A DNA stretch of 64,000 nucleotides from Paracoccaceae bacterium (GTDB lineage: Bacteria; Pseudomonadota; Alphaproteobacteria; Rhodobacterales; Rhodobacteraceae). The notes under the pieces were generated by a model. That model ran no database searches and was not told the DNA's origin. It worked only from the letters and a program-made list of their open reading frames with translations. This document shows positions 26,148 to 34,381 of the stretch, one piece after another. The DNA lies in the NCBI GenBank assembly GCA_030697175.1, contig JAUYQR010000024.1:1-64000 (forward strand), read 5' to 3'. How positions within the stretch are numbered: position 1 is the stretch's first letter; every line of letters begins with the position of its first letter. The position numbers and the translations under genes are program-made.

Positions 26148-26393
26148 GTGATCTTCGCCTGGCCCAAGCGAGGCTCTGATGGAACGTCGGGCGCCAGAGG
26201 TTCGGGCGGATGCCTGTGGTGCCGCTTCCGCTACAAGGCAGAGGTCTTTCTCGATAACGGCTGCACCTGCCACTGCACGATCTGCCAGCGCAGCACCGGC
26301 CAGCAGGCCGAGATCACCGTGCTGATCAAGGCCGGCACGCTGAAGAGGATTTGCCGAAGCTGCGACAGGATCAGGATGATGCGGACCTGCTGA
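26148..26393 (+). pseudogene. Remnant of a GFA-like (CENP-V) zinc protein
   Basis: The frame contains GGCLWCRFRYKAEVF and CTCHCTICQRSTGQQ, which match the Cys-containing first half of glutathione-dependent formaldehyde-activating-like proteins (GGCxCGxVRY and CHCxxCQRxTG). The second Cys pair is altered (CLWC), and after residue 60 the pattern is lost and the frame ends. In another frame, bases 26343-26431 encode DLPKLRQDQDDADLLIDRL before a stop, looking like the end of a different gene. This suggests a deletion joining two gene ends. Confidence 0.45.
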
Positions 26394-26545
26394 TCGACCG
26401 GCTCAGACAGGAGCTGACGCCCTACCTTTAGCCAGCGGCGCCGCAGTTTGTCCGATGCGCGAGCAAAGCTGACCTTGCCAATCCGCCAACCCAGACCGAC
26501 AGTTGGCGCGACGCAACCCGCCTGCAACATGCCGATGAGGCCGCC

Positions 26546-26911
26546 GTGTCCTGCAAGACCGATTTCCAGAAACTGTATGATGGATACGTGGCCAGCTACC
26601 TTGCAGGGGACGCAGCCGGTTGTGCCGCGTGCTTTGTCGCCGATGCGGAACTTTTCTCGCCCTATGGACCACCGGCGATTGGTCGGGCTGCAATAGAGGC
26701 GATCCATCGGGACTGGGTCGGCGACGGGGCCGAGACCAAGACAATCGTCGTCATGAACGCCGGATCTTCGGGAGATCTCGGTTGGTGTCTGGCGCATTAC
26801 ACCGAAGGGGCCGCTGGCAACGGGACGTCGCTTGGTGTCCTTCAACGCCAGTCCGACGGTTCCTGGCTGATCAGCCATTGCAGCCTGAACGCGGCGAAAG
26901 GCGATCCCTGA
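26546..26911 (+). CDS. NTF2-like / SnoaL-type small protein (DUF4440-like)
   Basis: A 121-residue protein of the NTF2-like fold by pattern: N-terminal helix DFQKLYDGYVASYLAGD, then CFVADAELFSPYGPPAIGRA and a C-terminal strand SDGSWLISHCSLN. Members act as small isomerases, cyclases or stress proteins, often as accessory genes. The start is a GTG at 26546 with GAGG six bases upstream. Substrate unknown. It precedes the nitronate monooxygenase gene by 71 bases. Confidence 0.7.
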   Translation: MSCKTDFQKLYDGYVASYLAGDAAGCAACFVADAELFSPYGPPAIGRAAIEAIHRDWVGDGAETKTIVVMNAGSSGDLGWCLAHYTEGAAGNGTSLGVLQRQSDGSWLISHCSLNAAKGDP

Positions 26912-26982
26912 AGGGGTGCTGTCTGCGACCGGCGAAGCCCAATTGATGCTTGGCGGCTGCCATTCGAAGTTTGTGGGGGGCG

Positions 26983-27987
26983 ATGATGATAAGAACCGCG
27001 TTTACAACCGCATTCGGCCTCGACCACCCGATTGCGCAGGCACCGATGGGCGGCTCGGTCACCGTCGACCTGATCTGCGCGGTCTGCGAAGCCGGCGGTC
27101 TTGGCATGCAGGGCGTCTCCTGGCATGAACCCGACGCGCTGGCCGCCGAGATCGCGGCGATCAGGCGGCGCACGGCGCGGCCATTCGCGGTCAATCTGGT
27201 GCTGGAATGGGACCAGCACGCGCGGCTTTCCCAGTGCATTGATGCCGGGGCGCCGGTGATCTCGCTCTTCTGGGGCGATCCTACGGCCTATTTTCCCAAA
27301 CTGCGTGCGGCCAGGGCCAAGACCATCGTCAGCGTCGGCTCGGCTGACGAGGCCAAGCGCGCCGCCGATCTGGGCGCCGACGCCATCTGCGCCCAAGGCT
27401 TTGAGGCTGGCGGTCATGTCTGGGGTCAGGTCGGCACGATGGTGCTGCTGCCCGCCGTTGTAGACGCCGTGGCGCCGCTTCCGGTGATCGCCGCCGGGGG
27501 CATAGCCGATGGCCGTGGGCTTGCCGCGGTGCTGGCCCTCGGCGGGGCAGGCGCCTGGATCGGCACACGCTTTCTGGCCACACCCGAAGCCGGTGCGCAT
27601 GACGAATGGAAACGCCGCATCATGGCGGCGCGGGAAACGGCGACTGTTCATACCGAGCTGTTCGATCTTGGCTGGCCAAAGGCACCTCATCGGGTCTTGC
27701 GCAACAGCACCTACGATCTTTGGGACGCCGCCGGGCGCCCGCCCTCCGGCCTGCGTCCCGGCGAGGGTGATCCGGTGGCGCGGCAGCAAGATGGCGAGGC
27801 GCTGCTGCGCTACAGCGACATCAGTCCGAACCAGGGCACCACCGGCGAGATCGAGGCTGCGTGCCTCTACGCCGGGCAGTCAGCCGGGTTGGTGCGCGAC
27901 CTCATCCCGGCGGGCGAGCTTGTCACGCAGATTTGCGCCGAGGCAGAAGCCGCACTTGCCCGCGCAGACGCCCTGCGACGGTCATGA
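26983..27987 (+). CDS. Nitronate monooxygenase (2-nitropropane dioxygenase family)
   Basis: An FMN-dependent TIM-barrel enzyme of 334 residues. N-terminal PIAQAPMGGSVTVDL, GADAICAQGFEAGGHVWG and PVIAAGGIADGRGL followed by GAGAWIGTRFLA are the FMN and phosphate-binding segments of the family. It would oxidise propionate 3-nitronate or related toxic nitroalkane anions. An upstream TTG at 26950 is in frame, but MMIRTAFTTAFGLDHP fits the usual start better. Near neighbours give no pathway. Confidence 0.88.
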   Translation: MMIRTAFTTAFGLDHPIAQAPMGGSVTVDLICAVCEAGGLGMQGVSWHEPDALAAEIAAIRRRTARPFAVNLVLEWDQHARLSQCIDAGAPVISLFWGDPTAYFPKLRAARAKTIVSVGSADEAKRAADLGADAICAQGFEAGGHVWGQVGTMVLLPAVVDAVAPLPVIAAGGIADGRGLAAVLALGGAGAWIGTRFLATPEAGAHDEWKRRIMAARETATVHTELFDLGWPKAPHRVLRNSTYDLWDAAGRPPSGLRPGEGDPVARQQDGEALLRYSDISPNQGTTGEIEAACLYAGQSAGLVRDLIPAGELVTQICAEAEAALARADALRRS

Positions 27988-28173
27988 TTGCCGGAAGGGT
28001 TGTCCTGCAGGCCGAACTGACCAGCACGCGAAAGGGCAACCGTTTCGTCAGCAGCCAGAACGCTGCGAAGTTGGCATTAGACATGAAGGGGCTTTCCGGC
28101 CTACGCTTTTCAAACCGGCGCGCTTGGACCCAAGGCGCTCAGTGCTGCAGGATCCCTGCGCAAGGCGGACCTT

Positions 28174-29091
28174 ATGGCCATGACAAGTCCTGCTCCTGTA
28201 ATTGCCCCCGCAGAACGCATTTATCGCGGCAAGATCACGCGCCCGGAACGCTGGGAAACGTGGATCCCCAACAAGGGCGACATCCTGGTTTGCACACCCC
28301 CCAAGTGCGGTACGACGTGGACACAGACGATGCTGGCGATGCTTGTTCACGGCGGGGCAGATTTGCCCGTCAGGCTGCCGGTGCTTTCACCTTGGGTTGA
28401 CGCAGACCTGGGCGTCCCGGCGACCGAGGTTGCAGCAGCGCTTGCCGCGCAAAAGGGGCGCCGGGTCGTCAAGACCCACGCCCCCGCTGACGGCTTTCCG
28501 ATCTGGGAGGGCGTTACAGTGATTGCCGTCTATCGCCACCCGCTCGATGTCTTTTTCTCCTTGAGAAATCATACCGCTAACAGGCGTGTTGTCGACGACG
28601 ACGACATGCTGACCTGGCCTGTGGCGCGCTCGATCCGGGCCTATGTCAGCAACCCGTCGGACCACAACGACGTTACCGAAGACAATTTGATGAATCTGGC
28701 TATGCACTACGCAAATACGGTGCTTTCCGGCAGGTTGCCTGATTTGAAGCTGTTCCACTATTCCGACATGGTCCGCGACGCGCGCTGCACGGTCGAGGCG
28801 TTGGCGGCGGCGGCGGGGATAGATGCGAACCCCGGCGTGATCGATGCGGTGACCAAGGCCACCGCTTTCGGTGCGATGAAAGCCAAGGCAGTGGATTACG
28901 CGCCTGTGGGCGGCACGGGTTTCTGGAAGTCCGATGAGAATTTCTTTGAGTCCGCCAGTTCAAACAAATGGGACGGAAGGCTTGCCGAAGACGAACTCGC
29001 ACTTTATCGACAACGGCTTGAACAGTTGATCCCGGATGCCCCGGCTCGAAACTGGCTTGAAAGCGGTAGCGGGCAACATTCAATAACTTGA
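28174..29091 (+). CDS. PAPS-dependent sulfotransferase (Sulfotransfer_1 family)
   Basis: A 305-residue cytosolic sulfotransferase. The 5'-phosphosulfate loop is TPPKCGTTWTQTML at about residue 42; the 3'-phosphate site is VYRHPLDVFFSLRNH at about 119. The C-terminal PAPS loop GGTGFWKSDENFF replaces the usual RKGxxGDWK. Eukaryotic-like sulfotransferases in bacteria sulfate small molecules or lipids; the acceptor here is unknown. The next gene, 163 bases downstream on the same strand, activates and transfers an acyl-like unit at the membrane, so the two may modify the same product. Confidence 0.9.
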   Translation: MAMTSPAPVIAPAERIYRGKITRPERWETWIPNKGDILVCTPPKCGTTWTQTMLAMLVHGGADLPVRLPVLSPWVDADLGVPATEVAAALAAQKGRRVVKTHAPADGFPIWEGVTVIAVYRHPLDVFFSLRNHTANRRVVDDDDMLTWPVARSIRAYVSNPSDHNDVTEDNLMNLAMHYANTVLSGRLPDLKLFHYSDMVRDARCTVEALAAAAGIDANPGVIDAVTKATAFGAMKAKAVDYAPVGGTGFWKSDENFFESASSNKWDGRLAEDELALYRQRLEQLIPDAPARNWLESGSGQHSIT

Positions 29092-29254
29092 ATTCCTTTG
29101 GGAAAGGAGTCTCCATCTGCTCCGGCGGCATTTCGGTCGTCAGCGAGCAATCGGCGAACCGCCACCAGCCGCCCTTGCTTCCGGCCAACCTGCGGCTTGA
29201 CCTGCGAAATAACCCATGCCCACAAGACGCCGGCCATAGTTTTGTCCACAATCC

Positions 29255-31732
29255 ATGGTAACCAAAGCCGAAATTTCTTTCAGCGAGACCAACGTGACAT
29301 TTCAAGATCTTCAGGCCACTGCGCTGGTCCGCAAGAACTCCCTTGCCTTTGTCGAACAGGTTTTCACCCTTCAGGCGGCGCGGCAATTGGTGGTGCTGGT
29401 TTCTGACGCCGCCCATGCACAGGCGCTGCCGGGGCTGACCGTCGACCGCTGCATCGTCCCCGATGATCGGACCGGCTGGTTCAGCGCGCACTACCCGCTT
29501 TCGCACGACGAGATCCCCGCGCAGGTGACCTATACCTCTGGCACCGAAGGTCAGCCAAAGGGCATCCTGCTGACCGCCGCAAACCTCGCCGACGCTGCCG
29601 AGCGGATCATATCGCAGATGGGCATGACGTCCGAAATCCGCGAATATGTCGGCGTGCCCGCCACGTTCAGCTTCGGCATGGCGCGCTACCGTGCGATCAG
29701 TGCCGTAGGCGGCATGGCCTACCTGCCGCCGCGCGGTTTCGATCCGGCCGAGCTTGCTCGCATGTTGGCCGCAGGCGAGGTGAATTCCCTTGCCGTGGTG
29801 CCCACCCTGTTGCGCATCCTGCTGGCCTCGCCCGACATGATCCGCGCTGCCGGCACCCGGTTGCGGTGGATGGAAATCGGCTCGCAGCACATGACCGCTG
29901 ACGAAAAGCGGGCTGTCCGCGCGCTTTTTCCCAATGCCGTGATCGTCCAGCACTACGGCCTGACCGAAGCCTCCCGCAGCACCTTCCTGTCCCTGTCGCA
30001 AACCCCTGATCATCTTCTCGGTTCGGTCGGTTGCGCGGTCGGGCGCACCGAAGTGCAGATCGGTGATGACGGGCGCATCCGCATCCGCGGCCCGCATGTT
30101 GCACGGTCGCGCGTCGACGCCGACGGCCTGCACGATCTTCAGGATGCCGATGGCTGGCTCCAGACCAATGACACGGGGCACATCCGCGACGGCCACCTGT
30201 TCTTCGACGGCCGCGCCGATGACCTGATCAATTGCGGCGGCGTGAAACTTGTCCCCGACCAGCTGGAAGACCGCATCCGGCTGCGGCTCGACCCCGGCAT
30301 GCAGGTGGCCGTGGCCCGCGTGGCCGATGCCCAGCGCGGCGACGGCATCCTGGTGGCGGTCCAGGCCGCCCCCTCGGCCACCGCCGCCGTGACGAAGGCC
30401 GCCGTCGCCGCCTTGCAGGACATAGGCATTGCCGCCGGCAGCGCGCTCCACGTCATCGCGGTGGACCGTCTGCCCGTCACCGCCACCGGCAAGGTGCAAC
30501 GGCGCGTGTTGTCCGAACAATTTGCCGCGCGTCAGCCCGACCCGCTCCCGCCTGACGCAGCCGCCTCCGCCAGCAAAAGTGACGTGCTTTCGCTTTTCCG
30601 GCACGAGTTTCCGGGCCAGACTGTCGGCCCCAACGACAGCTTTGAAACGCTCGGTGGCGATTCACTGCGTTACATCCAGTTCAGCCTCGCCTTTGAACAA
30701 AGCTTCGGCCAATTGCCTGTTGCTTGGGAAAAACTCAGCGTGGCCGAGTTGCAGCGCGATGTCGGGGTTGTGGAAAAGACGATCTGGCGTCGGCTCGAAG
30801 CCGCCACGCTGACCCGTGCGTTTTTCGTCGTCTGCATCGTGGCATTGCATACCGAAGCCTTCATATACAGCCCGAACAATGGTGCCGCCTATTTCCTGAT
30901 CCTGTTGGGGGGCTACTCCCTCACCCGGTTCCAACTGCCGGAAATCATCCGCACAGGCAACGTCAAGACGTTGCTTGGCACGGTGATCTACGTCGCGGTT
31001 CCCACCGTGATCCTTGTGGCCTTGCTGGAAGTGGTAACCCGAAAGTTCGAACTCCCGACACTTCTGCTTTATTCCAACTACGTCGATCCACACCAACTGC
31101 GTGGCTTTCTGTTCTATTTCATGGAAATCTACATCCAGTTGTTCCTGGCCGCGGCGGTTCTGTTTTCACTCGCACCGGTGCGAGAGGCGTTCCGGACCCG
31201 CGCGATGCAAAGCGCGGTGACCCTCCTGCTGGCAGTCATCCTTCTTGATCACACTGTCGAATATTTCTGGAACGGCGATTACAACTACCATCGCACCCCG
31301 TGGCATTATGGCTGGGCCTTCACGCTTGGCATTGTGGTCGCAAGTGCCACCGACACGCGGTCCCGGCTTGTTGCGATGGCTTGCGCGATTGCCGTTGTTC
31401 TGCTGGCCTGGGGGCCGAATACGGCGGCCTCTTATGTTGCCGGCGGCTGCGCAGTCGTGCTTTTCGTGCGCAACATCGTGGTGCCAGCGCCAGCAAAGAT
31501 CGTCATCGGCGAAATTGCTGCGGCGTCCCTGTTCATCTTCCTGTGCCACGAGCCGACGATGGATCTGGTGACAAAGATCTACGGCGAAACCCGGCCCTGG
31601 ACCGAACTGTTCGCCGCCATAGTCGTCGGCATTGTTGTCGCCCGCGTCTATGCGCTGGTTCATCGCACAGTCCTGACCACCTTTGTCGGGTTGCGGGATG
31701 CGAAGAAGGGTCTGACCAATCAAAGCCCGTAA
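29255..31732 (+). CDS. Fusion protein: AMP-forming adenylation domain, carrier domain, membrane acyltransferase-like domain
   Basis: An 825-residue three-part protein. Residues about 1-425 form an ANL adenylation domain: TSGTEGQPKG (94-103), YGLTE (234-238), TNDTG (304-308), GRADDLINCGG (319-329) and the catalytic Lys in TGKVQR (411-416). Its N-terminal subdomain is short, with only about 93 residues before the P-loop. Residues 440-510 are a carrier domain with Ser470 in GGDSL for phosphopantetheine. From 520 on there are about 8-10 membrane helices with His532 in VALHTEAF, resembling acyltransferase-3 proteins. The order suggests activate, load and transfer across or at the membrane, as the separate DltA, DltC and DltB do for D-alanine. 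Substrate unknown. The ATG at 29255 lacks a clear ribosome binding site. Confidence 0.8.
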   Translation: MVTKAEISFSETNVTFQDLQATALVRKNSLAFVEQVFTLQAARQLVVLVSDAAHAQALPGLTVDRCIVPDDRTGWFSAHYPLSHDEIPAQVTYTSGTEGQPKGILLTAANLADAAERIISQMGMTSEIREYVGVPATFSFGMARYRAISAVGGMAYLPPRGFDPAELARMLAAGEVNSLAVVPTLLRILLASPDMIRAAGTRLRWMEIGSQHMTADEKRAVRALFPNAVIVQHYGLTEASRSTFLSLSQTPDHLLGSVGCAVGRTEVQIGDDGRIRIRGPHVARSRVDADGLHDLQDADGWLQTNDTGHIRDGHLFFDGRADDLINCGGVKLVPDQLEDRIRLRLDPGMQVAVARVADAQRGDGILVAVQAAPSATAAVTKAAVAALQDIGIAAGSALHVIAVDRLPVTATGKVQRRVLSEQFAARQPDPLPPDAAASASKSDVLSLFRHEFPGQTVGPNDSFETLGGDSLRYIQFSLAFEQSFGQLPVAWEKLSVAELQRDVGVVEKTIWRRLEAATLTRAFFVVCIVALHTEAFIYSPNNGAAYFLILLGGYSLTRFQLPEIIRTGNVKTLLGTVIYVAVPTVILVALLEVVTRKFELPTLLLYSNYVDPHQLRGFLFYFMEIYIQLFLAAAVLFSLAPVREAFRTRAMQSAVTLLLAVILLDHTVEYFWNGDYNYHRTPWHYGWAFTLGIVVASATDTRSRLVAMACAIAVVLLAWGPNTAASYVAGGCAVVLFVRNIVVPAPAKIVIGEIAAASLFIFLCHEPTMDLVTKIYGETRPWTELFAAIVVGIVVARVYALVHRTVLTTFVGLRDAKKGLTNQSP

Positions 31733-31742
31733 GGCGCCGATG

Positions 31743-32516
31743 TCATGCGCCTTGCACCTCGGCCACGCTGACCTCGGTTCCCCAGCCCTCGCATTTTCGC
31801 GCCAGATCGGCGGGCAGGGGGAGGTCGGTGAACATCATCGTGATCTCCGATAGCGACGCAAGCCGGGCGGGCGCCGAGCGGTCCAGTTTGGAATGGTCGC
31901 ACACCAGATGAACCTTGCGCGATTGCCGGATGATTGCCTTCGAGACCCGCACTTCGGCCAGATCGAAGTCCAGAAGGTCGCCGTCGCGGTCCAGTGCCGA
32001 TACCCCGATCACCGCGTAATCCACCTTGAACTGTTCGAAGAACTGCGTCGTCAGCTCGCCGACCAACCCGCCATCGGTGCGGCGCAGCGCCCCGCCTGCC
32101 ACCACGATCTCGCAGCCCGGATTGCCCACAAGAATATTGGCCACGTTCATGTTGTTGGTGATGACGGTGATGTTGCGGTGCGTCAGCAATTCGCGCGCCA
32201 CGGCTTCGGTGGTGGTGCCAAGGTTCATGATCAGGCTGCAATTGTCGGGAATCGCCGCCGCACAGGCGCGCGCGATGGCGGCCTTCGCCGCTTCGTTCAT
32301 CCGCCGCCGCGCCTCATAGCCGATGTTGGCCACCCCGGTGCGGACCACCGCGCCACCATGCACGCGGTCCAGATGCCCGGCATCCGCCAGATCCGAAAGG
32401 TCGCGGCGGATCGTTTGCAACGTCACGTCGAAACGCTGCGCCAGATCCTCCACCGCCACCCGCCCCTCGGCGCGGGCCAGCTCCAGTATCTCGGTCTGCC
32501 GGAAGCTGAGCGCCAC
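31743..32516 (-). CDS. glpR: DeoR/GlpR-family repressor of the glycerol operon
   Basis: A 257-residue regulator with an N-terminal DeoR helix-turn-helix (RQTEILELARAEGRVAVEDL and DVTLQTIRRDLSDL) and a C-terminal sugar-phosphate-sensor domain (NNMNVANIL, then IGVSALDRDGDLLDFD). It likely binds glycerol 3-phosphate. The GTG at 32516 is chosen: AGAGGA lies eight bases upstream and the protein then starts directly with the HTH; the frame extends further upstream through untypical sequence. It is divergent from glpD, with repeated TTCGTTTATG-like motifs between them. Confidence 0.9.
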   Translation of the reverse strand: MALSFRQTEILELARAEGRVAVEDLAQRFDVTLQTIRRDLSDLADAGHLDRVHGGAVVRTGVANIGYEARRRMNEAAKAAIARACAAAIPDNCSLIMNLGTTTEAVARELLTHRNITVITNNMNVANILVGNPGCEIVVAGGALRRTDGGLVGELTTQFFEQFKVDYAVIGVSALDRDGDLLDFDLAEVRVSKAIIRQSRKVHLVCDHSKLDRSAPARLASLSEITMMFTDLPLPADLARKCEGWGTEVSVAEVQGA

Positions 32517-32602
32517 GTCGCATTCCTCTTTCTTCGGATTGCCGCCCTTTTGGTTCTGCCACGGCGCGAAGCGGCTGTCAGCGTTTTTGTGATGCGCGCG
32601 GA

Positions 32603-32710
32603 TTTTCGTTTTATGGGATTGCGCCGCAATGCAGCGTAGCAACTGCAGAAAAATCCGCCCAAACTGCGCGTTTATGTTCGGTTTCAAAAAAAGCGCGCAT
32701 AAACGAAAAA
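32603..32710. promoter_or_regulatory. Candidate GlpR operator region between glpR and glpD
   Basis: Three related sequences are seen: TTTTCGTTTTATG (32603-32615), CGTTTATG (32669-32676) and CATAAACGAAAAA (32698-32710), the last being the reverse complement form. The second and third make an inverted repeat CGTTTATG-N21-CATAAACG. TTGACG at 32716-32721 could be a -35 box for glpD. DeoR-type repressors commonly bind repeated AT-rich motifs of this sort; binding here is inferred. Confidence 0.5.
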
Positions 32711-32766
32711 AGCGGTTGACGGAATCGTGACGATGAGCCCTTCTTCCGCCCGGGGAGGAACCCGCA

Positions 32767-34371
32767 TTGACAGCGACGTCGACAGGGATCGTCAGCGATC
32801 TCTTCATCATTGGTGGTGGCATAAACGGCTGCGGCATCGCCCGCGACGCCACGGGCCGTGGCCTGTCAGTGACGCTGGCCGAACAGGGCGACCTTGCCCA
32901 AGGCACGTCTTCCGCCTCGACCAAGCTCTTTCACGGCGGCCTGCGCTACCTTGAATATTTCGAATTTCGCCTGGTGCGCGAAGCCCTGGAAGAGCGCGAA
33001 ACCCTCCTTGTCGCGATGCCCCACATCTCGTGGCCGATGCGCTTCGTGCTGCCCTTGTCGCCCGGAATGCGGTTTGAATCCGACACTCCGACCTCGCGCC
33101 TGCTGCGCTGGGTGATGCCTTGGGCCAAGGGCCGCCGTCCGGCCTGGCTGATCCGCCTTGGCCTTTTCATGTATGACACGATGGGCGGTCGCAAGATCCT
33201 GCCCGCCGCCCGCAGCCTTGATCTCACGCGCGACCCTGCCGGCAAGCCCCTGAAGCCCGAGTTTCGCCGCGCCTTCGAATATTCCGATTGCTGGGTCGAA
33301 GATTCCCGCCTCGTCGCCCTGAACGCCCGCGACGCGGCCCAGCGCGGCGGCCGCATCATGACCCGCACCAAGGTTGTCACCGCCGAACGGCAGGGTGATC
33401 TGTGGCACCTCACCACCGAAGGCCCCGATGGCCGCCACCACCACAAGGCGCGCGCCCTGGTCAACGCCGGCGGCCCCTGGGTCGAGGATGTCATCCGCAA
33501 CGTCGCCCGGATCAATTCGTCCGAAGGTGTCCGCCTTGTCCGCGGCAGCCACATCGTCACGAGAAAGCTGTTCGACCACGACCGCTGCTATTTCTTCCAG
33601 GGCAGCGACGGCCGCATCATCTTTGCCATCCCCTACGAGCAGGATTTCACCCTGATCGGCACCACCGACAAGGACCACACCGGCGCCCCGAAAGAAGCCG
33701 TCTGCACCGACGAGGAGCGGGATTACCTCCTCGCCTTCGCCTCGCAATACTTCGCCAAACCCGTCACCCGTGACGATGTCGTCTGGACCTATTCCGGTGT
33801 TCGCCCGCTCTACAACGACGGCGCGAAATCGGCCACCGCAGCCACCCGCGACTACGTCCTCAGCCTCGACGACACCGGAGCGCCGCTTCTGAACGTGTTC
33901 GGCGGCAAGATCACCACCTACCGCCGCCTTGCCGAATCCGCTCTGGCGAAACTCCACCCGTTCTTCCCCAAGGCCAAACCGGCATGGACCGCGCGCGTCC
34001 CCCTTCCGGGCGGCGACTTCCCGCATGACGGTGTGGCAGCACTGACCGCCAAGCTGGCCGCGCAATACCCCTTCCTCACGCCCTACTGGGCCGGCCGGAT
34101 GATCCGGGCTTACGGCACCGACGCCTTCCTCATCCTTGGCAATGCCGGCACGCCTGCGGCCCTTGGCACCGATTTCGGCGCTACCCTGACCGAGGTTGAA
34201 GTGCGCTGGCTGATGACCAGGGAATATGCCTCGACGGCCACAGATGTGGTCTGGCGGCGGTCGAAACTGGGGCTGAGGATGAGCCAGGATCAGATCACCG
34301 CGCTGGACCATTTCATGCAGATGAACGGGTCAAGCACCGCGTCGCGGGCGATCAGCCCGGCGGCGGAATAG
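32767..34371 (+). CDS. glpD: Glycerol-3-phosphate dehydrogenase, FAD-dependent
   Basis: Membrane-associated flavoenzyme that oxidises glycerol 3-phosphate to dihydroxyacetone phosphate and feeds electrons to quinone. The 534-residue protein starts with the FAD motif LFIIGGGINGCGIARDATGR, followed by TSSASTKLFHGGLRYLE, and has the C-terminal GlpD domain. A TTG start is supported by GGAGGAA six bases upstream; no nearby ATG is in frame. First gene of the glycerol operon; glpS begins 10 bases after its stop. Confidence 0.96.
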   Translation: MTATSTGIVSDLFIIGGGINGCGIARDATGRGLSVTLAEQGDLAQGTSSASTKLFHGGLRYLEYFEFRLVREALEERETLLVAMPHISWPMRFVLPLSPGMRFESDTPTSRLLRWVMPWAKGRRPAWLIRLGLFMYDTMGGRKILPAARSLDLTRDPAGKPLKPEFRRAFEYSDCWVEDSRLVALNARDAAQRGGRIMTRTKVVTAERQGDLWHLTTEGPDGRHHHKARALVNAGGPWVEDVIRNVARINSSEGVRLVRGSHIVTRKLFDHDRCYFFQGSDGRIIFAIPYEQDFTLIGTTDKDHTGAPKEAVCTDEERDYLLAFASQYFAKPVTRDDVVWTYSGVRPLYNDGAKSATAATRDYVLSLDDTGAPLLNVFGGKITTYRRLAESALAKLHPFFPKAKPAWTARVPLPGGDFPHDGVAALTAKLAAQYPFLTPYWAGRMIRAYGTDAFLILGNAGTPAALGTDFGATLTEVEVRWLMTREYASTATDVVWRRSKLGLRMSQDQITALDHFMQMNGSSTASRAISPAAE

Positions 34372-34381
34372 GGGGCCAGGA

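Noticed and set aside
28700-30604. Minus-strand 634-codon frame over the fusion gene
   Set aside because: Antisense to well-conserved adenylation motifs; no domain of its own.
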